Assembly (NCBI GenBank): GCA_045589955.1
Contig: JAZNQD010000071.1
Span: 1 to 5,291, forward strand
Length of the DNA: 5,291 nucleotides
Origin: CAJGCS01 sp045589955
GTDB taxonomy: Bacteria; Bacillota_I; Bacilli_A; ML615J-28; CAG-313
Direction: 5' to 3'
A program made the position numbers and the translations under genes. Position 1 is the stretch's first letter. Each line of letters starts with the position of its first letter. Under the pieces are notes generated by a model. It ran no database searches. It was not told the origin of the DNA and worked only from the letters and a program-made list of their open reading frames with translations. Shown piece by piece: positions 1 through 5,011 of the stretch.

Positions 1-1
1 T

Positions 2-1114
2 GAACCTACTTGTGAAGAAGAAGGTTATACAATGTATCATTGTGACTATTGTTTAACTCAATGGAAAGGTAGTTATGTTGATGAATTAGGTCATCAATTT
101 GAAGTAGTTGGAAAAGTTGATGCAACATGTCTTGCTGAAGGATATACTATCAATAAGTGTAAGAATTGTGATGTAGTTATAAATGGGAACTGGACTGGAA
201 TAGGAGACCATAGTTATTTAGTAAAAGAAGTGGTTGATGCAACTTGTTCTAGTAAAGGTTATACATTATACTTTTGTGATGTATGTTTTTGTGAAAGAAT
301 AAGTGACTATGTAGATACAACTCCACATAATTACGAGAAAACTCATGTAGAAGCAAGCTGCATGAATAAAGGGTATATTCATTATAAATGTATAGATTGT
401 GGTTATTCATATGATGATGATTTTACTGATCCAATTTCACATGATTATGAAATTACAAATAAAGTAGGTAGCTGTGAAGAAGAGGGAAGTATTACTTATA
501 AATGTAATGTATGTGGATATACTTATACTGAAAATTTAGGCTTTGGTAGTCATAGTTATTTAACAGCAATAACAAATCCGACTTGCACTACTCAAGGATT
601 TACTAAATATGAATGTTCATCATGTGGTAAAGTTTATTATGATAATTACATAAATCCATTAGGACATAATTATTCTAAAATAGTAATAGACGCAACTTGT
701 ACAACAAATGGATACACTGAATATGAGTGTAGTAATTGTGGAGACAGTTATCAAACTAATCAAGTTCCTGCAATAGGACACAAGTATATAGAAACTAATC
801 GTGAACCAACTTGTACTAAAAGTGGAGGAACATTTTATAGTTGTATGTTTTGTTCAAGTGAATATCAAACTAATGAAATACTACCAGTAGGACACGCTTA
901 TGAAACTGAAATATTAAAAGAATCAGACTGTGTCAATGAAGGAAAAAGAAGATATTATTGTCCTAAATGTGGTGATGAATATGAAATCATAATTCCTGCA
1001 ACTGGTCATAATTATCAACTAATAAATGAAAATAATAAAAATGGTGTAGTGGAAAGAACATATAAATGTAGTGATTGTGGTGATAATTATAGTGAAGCAC
1101 TTGGAGATCAATAT
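2..1114 (+). repeat. Tandem 111-117 bp coding repeats (nine full plus one degenerate)
   Basis: First cysteines of the full repeats are at visible-protein residues 4, 43, 82, 120, 158, 195, 233, 271 and 310, giving a period of 37-39 codons. In the tenth copy the CxxC pair is at 356/359, the first Cys is absent and the final His is replaced (GDQY instead of GHxY). DNA identity between copies is low while Cys, Gly and His positions are kept. This indicates old duplications under structural selection rather than recent expansion. More copies may lie upstream of the window. Confidence 0.85.
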
Positions 1115-1363
1115 GATAAAGTTGCTACTTATGTTATTGATTTAGTTAATAAATATAATCCTTATATTGTATATGTTTTTACTGCAACTGCAGGGCTTTG
1201 GAGTATTGGAATGGGTGTAGCATATGCTGTTGCACAAAAGAATGAAGACAAAGTAAAAGCTAAAAAAATGCTAGTAAATTACATAATTGGTATCGTTGCA
1301 ATCTTTGTAATTTTAGTTGCATTACCTTATTTAGTTAAAGGAATTGCGATTTTATTAAGTTAA
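2..1363 (+). CDS. Cysteine-rich repeat protein with C-terminal type IV secretion pilin-like two-helix domain (5' partial)
   Basis: The frame is open from base 2, so the ATG at 32 is internal and the true start lies outside the window; 453 residues are visible. Residues 1-367 are nine full repeats of 37-39 residues plus one degenerate copy, each C-x9-C-x2-C-x12/13-H, often beginning (D/P)-x-T-C-x3-G-Y-T and ending P-x-G-H-x-Y. Three Cys and one His could bind zinc, but this is inferred. The C-terminus (about 368-453) has two hydrophobic segments, about 387-411 and 423-452, joined by a Lys-rich loop (QKNEDKVKAKK). The motif MLVNYIIGIVAIFVILVALP resembles VirB2/T4SS-pilin-like proteins of Firmicutes conjugative elements. 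The basic loop predicts both termini outside the membrane, placing the repeats on the surface. Such pilins are normally only about 100 residues, so the long repeat domain is odd. It may act in mating-pair contact. An unrelated membrane-anchored surface protein is the alternative. Confidence 0.75.
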   Translation, partial: EPTCEEEGYTMYHCDYCLTQWKGSYVDELGHQFEVVGKVDATCLAEGYTINKCKNCDVVINGNWTGIGDHSYLVKEVVDATCSSKGYTLYFCDVCFCERISDYVDTTPHNYEKTHVEASCMNKGYIHYKCIDCGYSYDDDFTDPISHDYEITNKVGSCEEEGSITYKCNVCGYTYTENLGFGSHSYLTAITNPTCTTQGFTKYECSSCGKVYYDNYINPLGHNYSKIVIDATCTTNGYTEYECSNCGDSYQTNQVPAIGHKYIETNREPTCTKSGGTFYSCMFCSSEYQTNEILPVGHAYETEILKESDCVNEGKRRYYCPKCGDEYEIIIPATGHNYQLINENNKNGVVERTYKCSDCGDNYSEALGDQYDKVATYVIDLVNKYNPYIVYVFTATAGLWSIGMGVAYAVAQKNEDKVKAKKMLVNYIIGIVAIFVILVALPYLVKGIAILLS

Positions 1364-1381
1364 AAAAATTTAACATAATAC

Positions 1382-1410
1382 TTGACTTTATCGTGCTATC
1401 ACGATATAAT
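1382..1410 (+). promoter_or_regulatory. Near-consensus sigma-A promoter for the tnpV cluster
   Basis: TTGACT at 1382-1387 and a perfect TATAAT at 1405-1410 are separated by exactly 17 bp. The site begins 19 bp after the upstream stop codon. Transcription would start around 1417, leaving a leader of about 25 nt before the ATG at 1441. It therefore separates the downstream cluster from the pilin-like gene as an independently controlled unit. Confidence 0.85.
1389..1406. promoter_or_regulatory. Perfect palindrome in the promoter spacer, probable repressor operator
   Basis: TATCGTG (1389-1395), a CTAT spacer and CACGATA (1400-1406) form a 7-bp-arm inverted repeat filling the gap between -35 and -10 and touching the -10 box. 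A dimeric repressor bound here would exclude RNA polymerase. Likely binders encoded nearby are the ribbon-helix-helix protein (2143-2376) or the XRE protein (5012 onward). I see no second copy of this palindrome in the window, so the cognate protein is unknown. Confidence 0.65.
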
Positions 1411-1440
1411 ATAAGTGTAGAAAGGATGATAGGTGAAACT

Positions 1441-1806
1441 ATGAAAAATAAAGAAATTTTAAGAAAAGTAGAAGCTAATGAAGGGCTAACAGTAGAGGAA
1501 ATAATCATTTATCAAAATGAAGTTAAACCTGTTAAACATGTCTATGGAAAGTATGGAACACTTGCTAAAAAATATTTAGAAGAGCATAATTTTGGAAAGT
1601 ATTTATCACTGGGTGGTGACTTACCGACTTACTTGCATAACATAGACAAGCAAGCTGATGAGATTTATGAAGTAATGTATAAAAACCTATCAGCTAAACC
1701 TGAAAACAAAAAGACAGAAGATTTCTTAAAAAATGTGCAAATTGAGAATTCAATCCAAAAAGAAATTGAAGAAGTCATATTAAATGAATTAGTATATGTA
1801 GAATAG
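1441..1806 (+). CDS. tnpV: TnpV family protein
   Basis: This 121-residue soluble protein resembles the TnpV family, short proteins common in Firmicutes conjugative transposons whose biochemical role is not established. Family-like features are GKYGTLAKKYLEEH (residues 36-49), the D-LPTYLHNIDKQA block (about 60-72) and an acidic C-terminal helix ending EEVILNELVY (110-119). The ATG at 1441 is chosen because AGGTGA (1431-1436) lies 4 bases upstream. The in-frame GTG at 1393 lies inside the promoter, upstream of the predicted transcript start, and the ATG at 1426 has its purine tract directly abutting it. It is the first gene of a tight cluster, followed after 14 bases by the next. TnpV is often found close to serine recombinases in mobile elements, which fits here. 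Confidence 0.75.
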   Translation: MKNKEILRKVEANEGLTVEEIIIYQNEVKPVKHVYGKYGTLAKKYLEEHNFGKYLSLGGDLPTYLHNIDKQADEIYEVMYKNLSAKPENKKTEDFLKNVQIENSIQKEIEEVILNELVYVE

Positions 1807-1820
1807 GAGAAATTTAAAAA

Positions 1821-2027
1821 ATGGAAATCGCAGTAATAGATCAAGTAGATACTTTAGAAAAACTACACGAAATTAGATACAGACTAGGGAATGAATTTTG
1901 TTCACCACATGAAATGGACATATATTTATTAGCAGTAGAGATTGTGGATAAAGAAATAACTTCAGTAATAGCTGAATTAAAAAAACTAGTTAATAAAGAT
2001 GAAGGAGAAAAAAATGAAAGTAATTAA
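1821..2027 (+). CDS. Hypothetical 68-residue protein
   Basis: AGGAGA (about 1805-1810, overlapping the tnpV stop) lies upstream of the ATG at a longish spacing of about 10 bases. The product is acidic, has no signal peptide or membrane segment, and reads as two helices joined by a short turn (LEKLHEIRYRLGNEF, then SPHEMDIYLLAVEIVDKEI) with a charged tail. The outline recalls small helical-hairpin proteins such as the Spo0E group, but the SQxLD signature of that family is absent, so I do not assign it. It sits between tnpV and the micro-membrane gene and shares 14 bases with the latter, so it is probably co-transcribed and translationally coupled. Function unknown. Confidence 0.75.
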   Translation: MEIAVIDQVDTLEKLHEIRYRLGNEFCSPHEMDIYLLAVEIVDKEITSVIAELKKLVNKDEGEKNESN

Positions 2028-2130
2028 AGCATTAGGATTTATAAGTAAAATTGGAATTATGTGTGTAGCAATAGTTTGTAATATTATATTAAATATAGCA
2101 ACATTATTTGTAAGTGCAATAGTAAAATAG
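2014..2130 (+). CDS. 38-residue single-helix membrane peptide
   Basis: GAAGGAGA (2001-2008) lies 5 bases before the ATG at 2014, inside the end of the preceding gene, and the stop at 2130 is 12 bases before the next start. The peptide begins with a short basic segment (MKVIKALGFISK) followed by about 24 uninterrupted hydrophobic residues (IGIMCVAIVCNIILNIATLF and onward) and ends in VK. It therefore looks like a lone transmembrane helix, N-terminus inside by the positive-inside rule, or a very short secreted peptide. A good ribosome site, the overlap and tight packing support a real gene. No family recognised; membrane anchoring of a neighbour or a toxin-like or modulatory role are guesses. 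Confidence 0.65.
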   Translation: MKVIKALGFISKIGIMCVAIVCNIILNIATLFVSAIVK

Positions 2131-2142
2131 GAGGAACAAGTT

Positions 2143-2376
2143 ATGCCAAGAAAAGAAGATACACCACTAAGAAATGCTAGAAGAAGTTATGAAGAAAGAA
2201 ATAAGGAAGAAAGATTAAAAGCTACTACTCAGTTTAATACTAGACTTCCAAAAGAAAAGTATGATGAGATAAATGAGTTTCTTGAAAAACATAATATTAG
2301 AAAAATTGATTTAATTTATGCAGGCTATGAAGCGTTAAAAGAAACTTGTCGCAATTTGTCGAATGACACTAAATAG
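2143..2376 (+). CDS. Ribbon-helix-helix DNA-binding protein
   Basis: This 77-residue protein has a strongly charged N-terminus (residues 1-26, Arg/Lys/Glu rich) followed by an Arc/CopG-type pattern: strand TTQFNTRLP (28-36), helix KEKYDEINEFLEKH (37-50), a turn, and helix RKIDLIYAGYEALKE (53-67). RHH proteins bind DNA as dimers through the paired strands, reading short inverted or direct repeats. In mobile elements they serve as repressors or as relaxosome accessory proteins. AGGAGG (2130-2135) precedes the ATG by 7 bases. It is the last gene of the cluster and is followed by a terminator. Candidate targets in the window are the operator at 1389-1406 and the AAACGTATA repeats just downstream at 2467-2536. 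Which is used, if either, cannot be told from sequence. Confidence 0.8.
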   Translation: MPRKEDTPLRNARRSYEERNKEERLKATTQFNTRLPKEKYDEINEFLEKHNIRKIDLIYAGYEALKETCRNLSNDTK

Positions 2377-2384
2377 CTTGATTT

Positions 2385-2409
2385 AGGGGAGATGAAATCC
2401 CCTTTTATT
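2385..2409 (+). terminator. Intrinsic terminator of the tnpV-RHH cluster
   Basis: AGGGGA (2385-2390), a 7-base loop and TCCCCT (2398-2403) make a 6-bp stem with four G-C pairs, immediately followed by TTTATT. It begins 9 bases after the RHH stop codon. The stem is short and the T tract is broken, so read-through into the recombinase region is possible. Confidence 0.75.
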
Positions 2410-2447
2410 GACCAATTATAGTTAAGGCTCTTGTAGAAGGCTACTAT

Positions 2448-2552
2448 ATGGAAGACATCAAAAAGATGGAAACGTATAGTAGAATACAAAAAAAATATAC
2501 GTTTCCACAATATTTAAAAGGAGGTAAACGTATATTAAAAAAAGTAAAATAA
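2448..2552 (+). CDS. 34-codon small ORF, possible leader peptide
   Basis: The ATG at 2448 is preceded at 7 bases by AGAAGG (2435-2440), a fair ribosome site. The peptide (MEDIKKMETYSRIQKKYTFP, then a Lys/Gly-rich tail) is basic and soluble and runs to TAA at 2550-2552. Its coding region contains all three AAACGTATA copies and the GGAGG of the next gene, and overlaps that gene by 19 bases in another frame. Ribosomes translating it would melt the hairpins, so a leader-peptide role is plausible. Alternatively its frame is the real N-terminus of the next protein, joined by a -1 shift or by one missing A in the A7 run, giving 141 residues. The frame is open upstream to 2412 but with no standard start. 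Confidence 0.45.
   Translation: MEDIKKMETYSRIQKKYTFPQYLKGGKRILKKVK
2467..2536 (+). promoter_or_regulatory. Three-copy AAACGTATA array forming two mutually exclusive hairpins
   Basis: Copy 1 is TGGAAACGTATA (2467-2478). Copy 2 is its perfect 12-base reverse complement (2496-2507). Copy 3 is AAACGTATATT (2526-2536). Copies 1 and 2 can form a 12-bp stem with a 17-base loop. Copies 2 and 3 can instead form an 11-bp stem (AATATACGTTT, 2494-2504, with 2526-2536) whose 21-base loop holds the AGGAGG site and whose 3' arm includes the probable ATT start at 2534. As RNA the two folds compete, the hallmark of attenuators. As DNA the same array could be an operator or transfer-origin site for the upstream RHH protein. 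Confidence 0.65.
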
Positions 2553-2872
2553 CTCAAATCGTAAGTAGTTATTTTAGTGAAAAAGAAGAAAAAGAAGACA
2601 AAGTTATAGAAACAAAAGTAGAAGAAGTAATAGAAGAGAAACCATTAACTAGAAAAGAACTACTTGAAATATATTCAAATAAGGTTTATGAAAATGAACC
2701 AATAGATATTAACAAGTTAAAAAAGGAAGATAAGAATTTATGTTGTTATGCGATACAAATTGGTTGGTTAAATTATTTAAAAGAAACAGAAAAAATAACA
2801 TTAACCGAATATGATAAAATTAGAGCTTATCTAATGAATAAATATAAGATTAAAACAAAAATAAATTTATAA
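2534..2872 (+). CDS. Hypothetical 112-residue acidic protein with SHOCT-like C-terminus, probable ATT start
   Basis: An open frame bounded by an in-frame TAA at 2525-2527 and a stop at 2870-2872, with no ATG, GTG or TTG until an ATG near the 3' end. ATT at 2534 lies 8 bases after GGAGGT (2520-2525), ideal start spacing, and gives a natural N-terminus (MKKSKITQIVSSYF). A Glu/Lys-rich linker (about residues 16-37) leads to a helical part, and the end (about 90-108, ITLTEYDKIRAYLMNKYKI) resembles the short SHOCT-like ending of small proteins found just upstream of serine recombinases in Firmicutes elements. Function unknown. Alternatives: translation by -1 frameshift from the 34-codon ORF, a gene inactivated by an ATG-to-ATT change, or a single-base error in the A7 run. 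Confidence 0.6.
   Translation: MKKSKITQIVSSYFSEKEEKEDKVIETKVEEVIEEKPLTRKELLEIYSNKVYENEPIDINKLKKEDKNLCCYAIQIGWLNYLKETEKITLTEYDKIRAYLMNKYKIKTKINL
2537..2576 (+). promoter_or_regulatory. A7 slippery run with downstream 10-bp stem-loop
   Basis: Seven A (2537-2543) followed by G read as A-AAA-AAA in the frame of the 34-codon ORF. GGAGG lies upstream (2520-2524), and a perfect inverted repeat follows: TAAAATAACT (2545-2554), a 12-base loop, AGTTATTTTA (2567-2576). These are the three ingredients of dnaX-like -1 frameshifting. The stem is AT-rich and starts only one base after the run, closer than usual. The hairpin could equally affect initiation at 2534. Confidence 0.4.
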
Positions 2873-2873
2873 A

Positions 2874-2917
2874 GAAGGGAGAGTATAATATTTAACTATA
2901 TTATACAAAATTGAAAT
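2874..2917 (+). promoter_or_regulatory. Recombinase ribosome binding site separated from its ATG by a stem-loop
   Basis: The only good Shine-Dalgarno sequence, GAAGGGAG (2874-2881), ends 36 bases before the recombinase ATG at 2918, far too distant for normal use. Between them is a perfect 9-bp inverted repeat: GTATAATAT (2883-2891), loop TTAACT, ATATTATAC (2898-2906). Folding it would shorten the effective distance to about 12 bases, as described for T4 gene 38. The repeat also contains TATAAT (2884-2889), but no -35 box is seen at the right spacing, so a promoter or operator role is less likely. Confidence 0.55.
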
Positions 2918-4696
2918 ATGAATAATAATGTTAAAGTAATCAAGGCAAGTGTTGCACCTAGAGATAAAAGAAAAATAAATCAACTAGGTGAATTGAGAGT
3001 AGGAGCATATTGTAGAGTATCTACTGATACTGAAGACCAATTAAATAGTTATAATTCTCAAGTTAAATATTATACTGACCTTATTAATAGTAAACAAGAA
3101 TGGACATTAGTGGATATTTATGCTGATGAAGGAATTACTGGAACACAAGTTGGAAAAAGAGAAAACTTTCAAAGAATGATTAATGATTGTGCTGAAGGTA
3201 AAATTGATATGATTATTACTAAGTCAATATCAAGATTTGCAAGAAACACAGTTGATACCTTACAATTTGTTAGAAAGTTAAAAGAAAGAAATATAGCTGT
3301 ATTTTTTGAAGAAGAAAATATAAATACCTTAAGTATGGATGGAGAATTATTGCTTACTATTTTAAGTTCAGTTGCACAACAAGAAGTAGAAAATATTTCT
3401 GCTAATGTTAAAAAAGGTTTAAAGATGAAAATGCAACGAGGAGAAATGATAGGATTTAAAGGTTGTTTAGGTTATGATTATGATCCAGTTACAAAGAATC
3501 TAGTAATTAATGAAAAAGAAGCTGAAGTAGTAAGATTTATCTTTACCAAATATCTTGAAGGCAATGGTTCTTTTAGGATAGCAAAATTATTAAAAGAAAA
3601 AGGATATACATCTAAAGGTGGATGCAAGAATTGGCCTGTATCTACAATTATTACGATATTAAAAAATGAAAAATATAAAGGTGATTTATTATTAGGTAAA
3701 TCTTTTACATCAGATCCAATTAATAAAAAGAAAATAATTAATAATGGTGAAGAAGATAAATATTATATTAGTAATCATCATGAACCAATTATTAGTGCAG
3801 AAACTTTTGATAGAGCACAACAAATAATGAATGAAAATAGTTCAACATTTAAGAAATCTTTAAAATCTGATGGTTTTAGACCTGGAAAATATGCGTTTAG
3901 TCAAATGTTAGAATGTGGATTTTGTGGTCATAAATTACAAAGAAGAGGGACCAATGAAAAATGTCATAATAATTTAGTTGGTTGGAATTGTACAACTGCT
4001 GTATATAAAGGAAGAAAAGCCTGTGAGGATAGCAGATTTGTGGATGAAAGAGTTATTGAAAGTGGTTTTATTGAAGTTTTAAATTGTTTGAAAAATAGTC
4101 AAATACTTGATGATTTCTTATATACATTAAAGACATTACTAACTAACAAATCACCAGAAAGAAAAGCAGAAGATTTATTAAAGGAAATAAAAACTCTAGA
4201 AAACAAAAAAGCTCAACTACTAGATATTAGAATGGAAGGCATTCTAACAAAAGAAGATTTTGAAATTCAATATACATCATTAAATGAGAAGATGGATGCT
4301 TTAAAAGAACAATTATCAAAAATTGATGAAGAGATTAGTCAAAAAGAATTATTAGCAATTAGAATAGAAGATTTAAGAAGAGTTTTATCTATTAAGACAA
4401 TAGATAGATTTGATAGAGAAACTTTTGAATTATTAGTAGAAAAAGTGATAGTTGGTGGATATGATGAACAAGGAAAACCAGATCCTTACTTACTAGAATA
4501 TAAGTTTAAAGTCGATTATAACTATAAGATTAATGGTCAAGCCATTAAAAAAAAATACACAGTGTGTCAAAATGAGTCGAATGATATAGCTAATTTAACT
4601 ACCTATTGTCATTTACATAGCACTCAGGTGCGTCGATACTTTGAGTTACGTAGCACTGACACATTAGAATGTGTCTATAAGTCATTTGACTTGTAG
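2918..4696 (+). CDS. Large serine recombinase (site-specific integrase)
   Basis: This 592-residue protein would catalyse integration and excision of the element by double-strand cleavage through a serine-DNA link. The resolvase domain (about 27-165) carries YCRVSTD with Arg33 and the likely nucleophile Ser35, and the KSISRFARN active-site block (102-110; Ser103, Arg106, Arg109). The recombinase domain spans about 182-304. A zinc ribbon follows with C333-x2-C336 and candidate partners C358 and C369. A coiled coil (about 418-474) is typical of the large family and controls direction. Length is normal and no catalytic residue is missing. An in-frame TGA at 2912-2914 makes ATG 2918 the earliest start. 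The final ~25 codons use CGT/CGA for arginine where the rest is almost all AGA. It is preceded by the small acidic gene, and no separate excisionase is recognisable. Confidence 0.95.
   Translation: MNNNVKVIKASVAPRDKRKINQLGELRVGAYCRVSTDTEDQLNSYNSQVKYYTDLINSKQEWTLVDIYADEGITGTQVGKRENFQRMINDCAEGKIDMIITKSISRFARNTVDTLQFVRKLKERNIAVFFEEENINTLSMDGELLLTILSSVAQQEVENISANVKKGLKMKMQRGEMIGFKGCLGYDYDPVTKNLVINEKEAEVVRFIFTKYLEGNGSFRIAKLLKEKGYTSKGGCKNWPVSTIITILKNEKYKGDLLLGKSFTSDPINKKKIINNGEEDKYYISNHHEPIISAETFDRAQQIMNENSSTFKKSLKSDGFRPGKYAFSQMLECGFCGHKLQRRGTNEKCHNNLVGWNCTTAVYKGRKACEDSRFVDERVIESGFIEVLNCLKNSQILDDFLYTLKTLLTNKSPERKAEDLLKEIKTLENKKAQLLDIRMEGILTKEDFEIQYTSLNEKMDALKEQLSKIDEEISQKELLAIRIEDLRRVLSIKTIDRFDRETFELLVEKVIVGGYDEQGKPDPYLLEYKFKVDYNYKINGQAIKKKYTVCQNESNDIANLTTYCHLHSTQVRRYFELRSTDTLECVYKSFDL
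4613..4696. repeat. Direct repeat and two adjacent palindromes at the recombinase 3' end, possible attachment-site part
   Basis: TTACATAGCACT (4613-4624) recurs as TTACGTAGCACT (4646-4657), 11 of 12 identical and 33 bp apart. The second copy abuts the perfect palindrome GACACATT-AG-AATGTGTC (4658-4675). That in turn abuts a second palindrome centred on TT (4675-4696), with core AAGTCA-TT-TGACTT and flanking CTA/TAG, ending exactly at the stop codon. Serine recombinase att sites are imperfect inverted repeats about a 2-bp crossover, and such genes commonly lie beside their att site. The assignment is inference. A structured mRNA end is the alternative. Confidence 0.45.
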
Positions 4697-4895
4697 TGGA
4701 AATATAACGATTTTAACATCAAAATCAAGGAATTATGCATCTATTTAGGTTTTTTTTTATTTTCTAACGAGGTTTATTGATTTTAGCAATTAAAGAGAAT
4801 TGAACATAAGGTATTTTAGGAGTTTGGAAATTTAGTCGGTTATAGGATTTGAACTAATATAGTAATAAAATTCAAATTATGTTGTATAATAATTA

Positions 4896-4925
4896 TTGAC
4901 ATCAAACAACGGTTGATATTATCAA
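4896..4925. promoter_or_regulatory. Paired TTGA/TCAA palindromes upstream of the XRE gene, possible operator
   Basis: TTGA-CA-TCAA (4896-4905) and TTGATA-T-TATCAA (4913-4925) are two short palindromes built from the same TTGA half-site, 7 bases apart. XRE regulators often bind such dyads near their own promoter. TTGACA (4896-4901) could also serve as a -35 box with TATCAA (4920-4925) at 18 bp, so promoter and operator may overlap. Confidence 0.4.
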
Positions 4926-4936
4926 TTTTGCCTCCA

Positions 4937-4965
4937 TTGTTTTAAAATAATAATTGAGTTATAAT
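4937..4965 (+). promoter_or_regulatory. Probable promoter of the XRE gene
   Basis: TTGTTT (4937-4942) and a perfect TATAAT (4960-4965) are 17 bp apart, giving a leader of about 40 nt before the ATG at 5012. The -35 box matches only its TTG half, so strength is uncertain. Confidence 0.5.
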
Positions 4966-5011
4966 GGTATTGTGAATGGCCAATCACTAAAATATATAAA
5001 GGAGTTTATTT

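Larger units (their letters stand above)
4697..5011. other. Non-coding interval between recombinase and XRE gene, likely contains the element boundary
   Basis: No credible ORF in 315 bases. It holds a small AT-rich hairpin, GATTTT-AACATC-AAAATC (4709-4726), a run of nine T (4750-4758) not preceded by a GC stem, an inverted repeat ATTTGAA/TTCAAAT (4847-4853 and 4871-4877), and the palindromes and promoter listed separately. If the recombinase marks the element end, the junction with the chromosome should lie here or in the last bases of the recombinase gene. The other end is not in the window, so no core repeat can be confirmed. Confidence 0.5.

Noticed and set aside
2..1114. CRISPR-like or DNA-level satellite repeats
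   Set aside because: The period is a whole number of codons, conservation is at Cys/Gly/His codons only, and there are no identical repeats with unique spacers.
1359..1374. GTTAAA-AAAA-TTTAAC dyad at the end of the pilin-like gene as a terminator
   Set aside because: All but the outermost pair are A-T and no T tract follows, so it would not be a stable terminator.
1393..1440. GTG-initiated 16-residue N-terminal extension of the TnpV gene
   Set aside because: It begins inside the promoter spacer, ahead of the predicted transcript start, and has no ribosome site; ATG 1441 has one.
2358..2366. GTCGAATGA shared with 4576-4584 as a possible element-end repeat
   Set aside because: Nine bases within coding sequence, flanks do not match, and both copies lie inside the element's genes. 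Expected by chance at a modest rate.
2325..2510. 61-codon minus-strand ORF
   Set aside because: TTG start, antisense to the RHH gene end, terminator and leader repeats. Its openness follows from the AT-rich coding strand and it has no domain-like pattern.
4709..4758. Hairpin plus nine T as the recombinase terminator
   Set aside because: The GATTTT/AAAATC stem is weak and lies 23 bases before the T run, and no GC stem abuts the T run.
4835..4877. tRNA-like T-loop (GTTCAAATC on the minus strand) suggesting integration into a tRNA gene
   Set aside because: The flanking T-stem pairs poorly and no matching acceptor or anticodon arm is found at the required distance.
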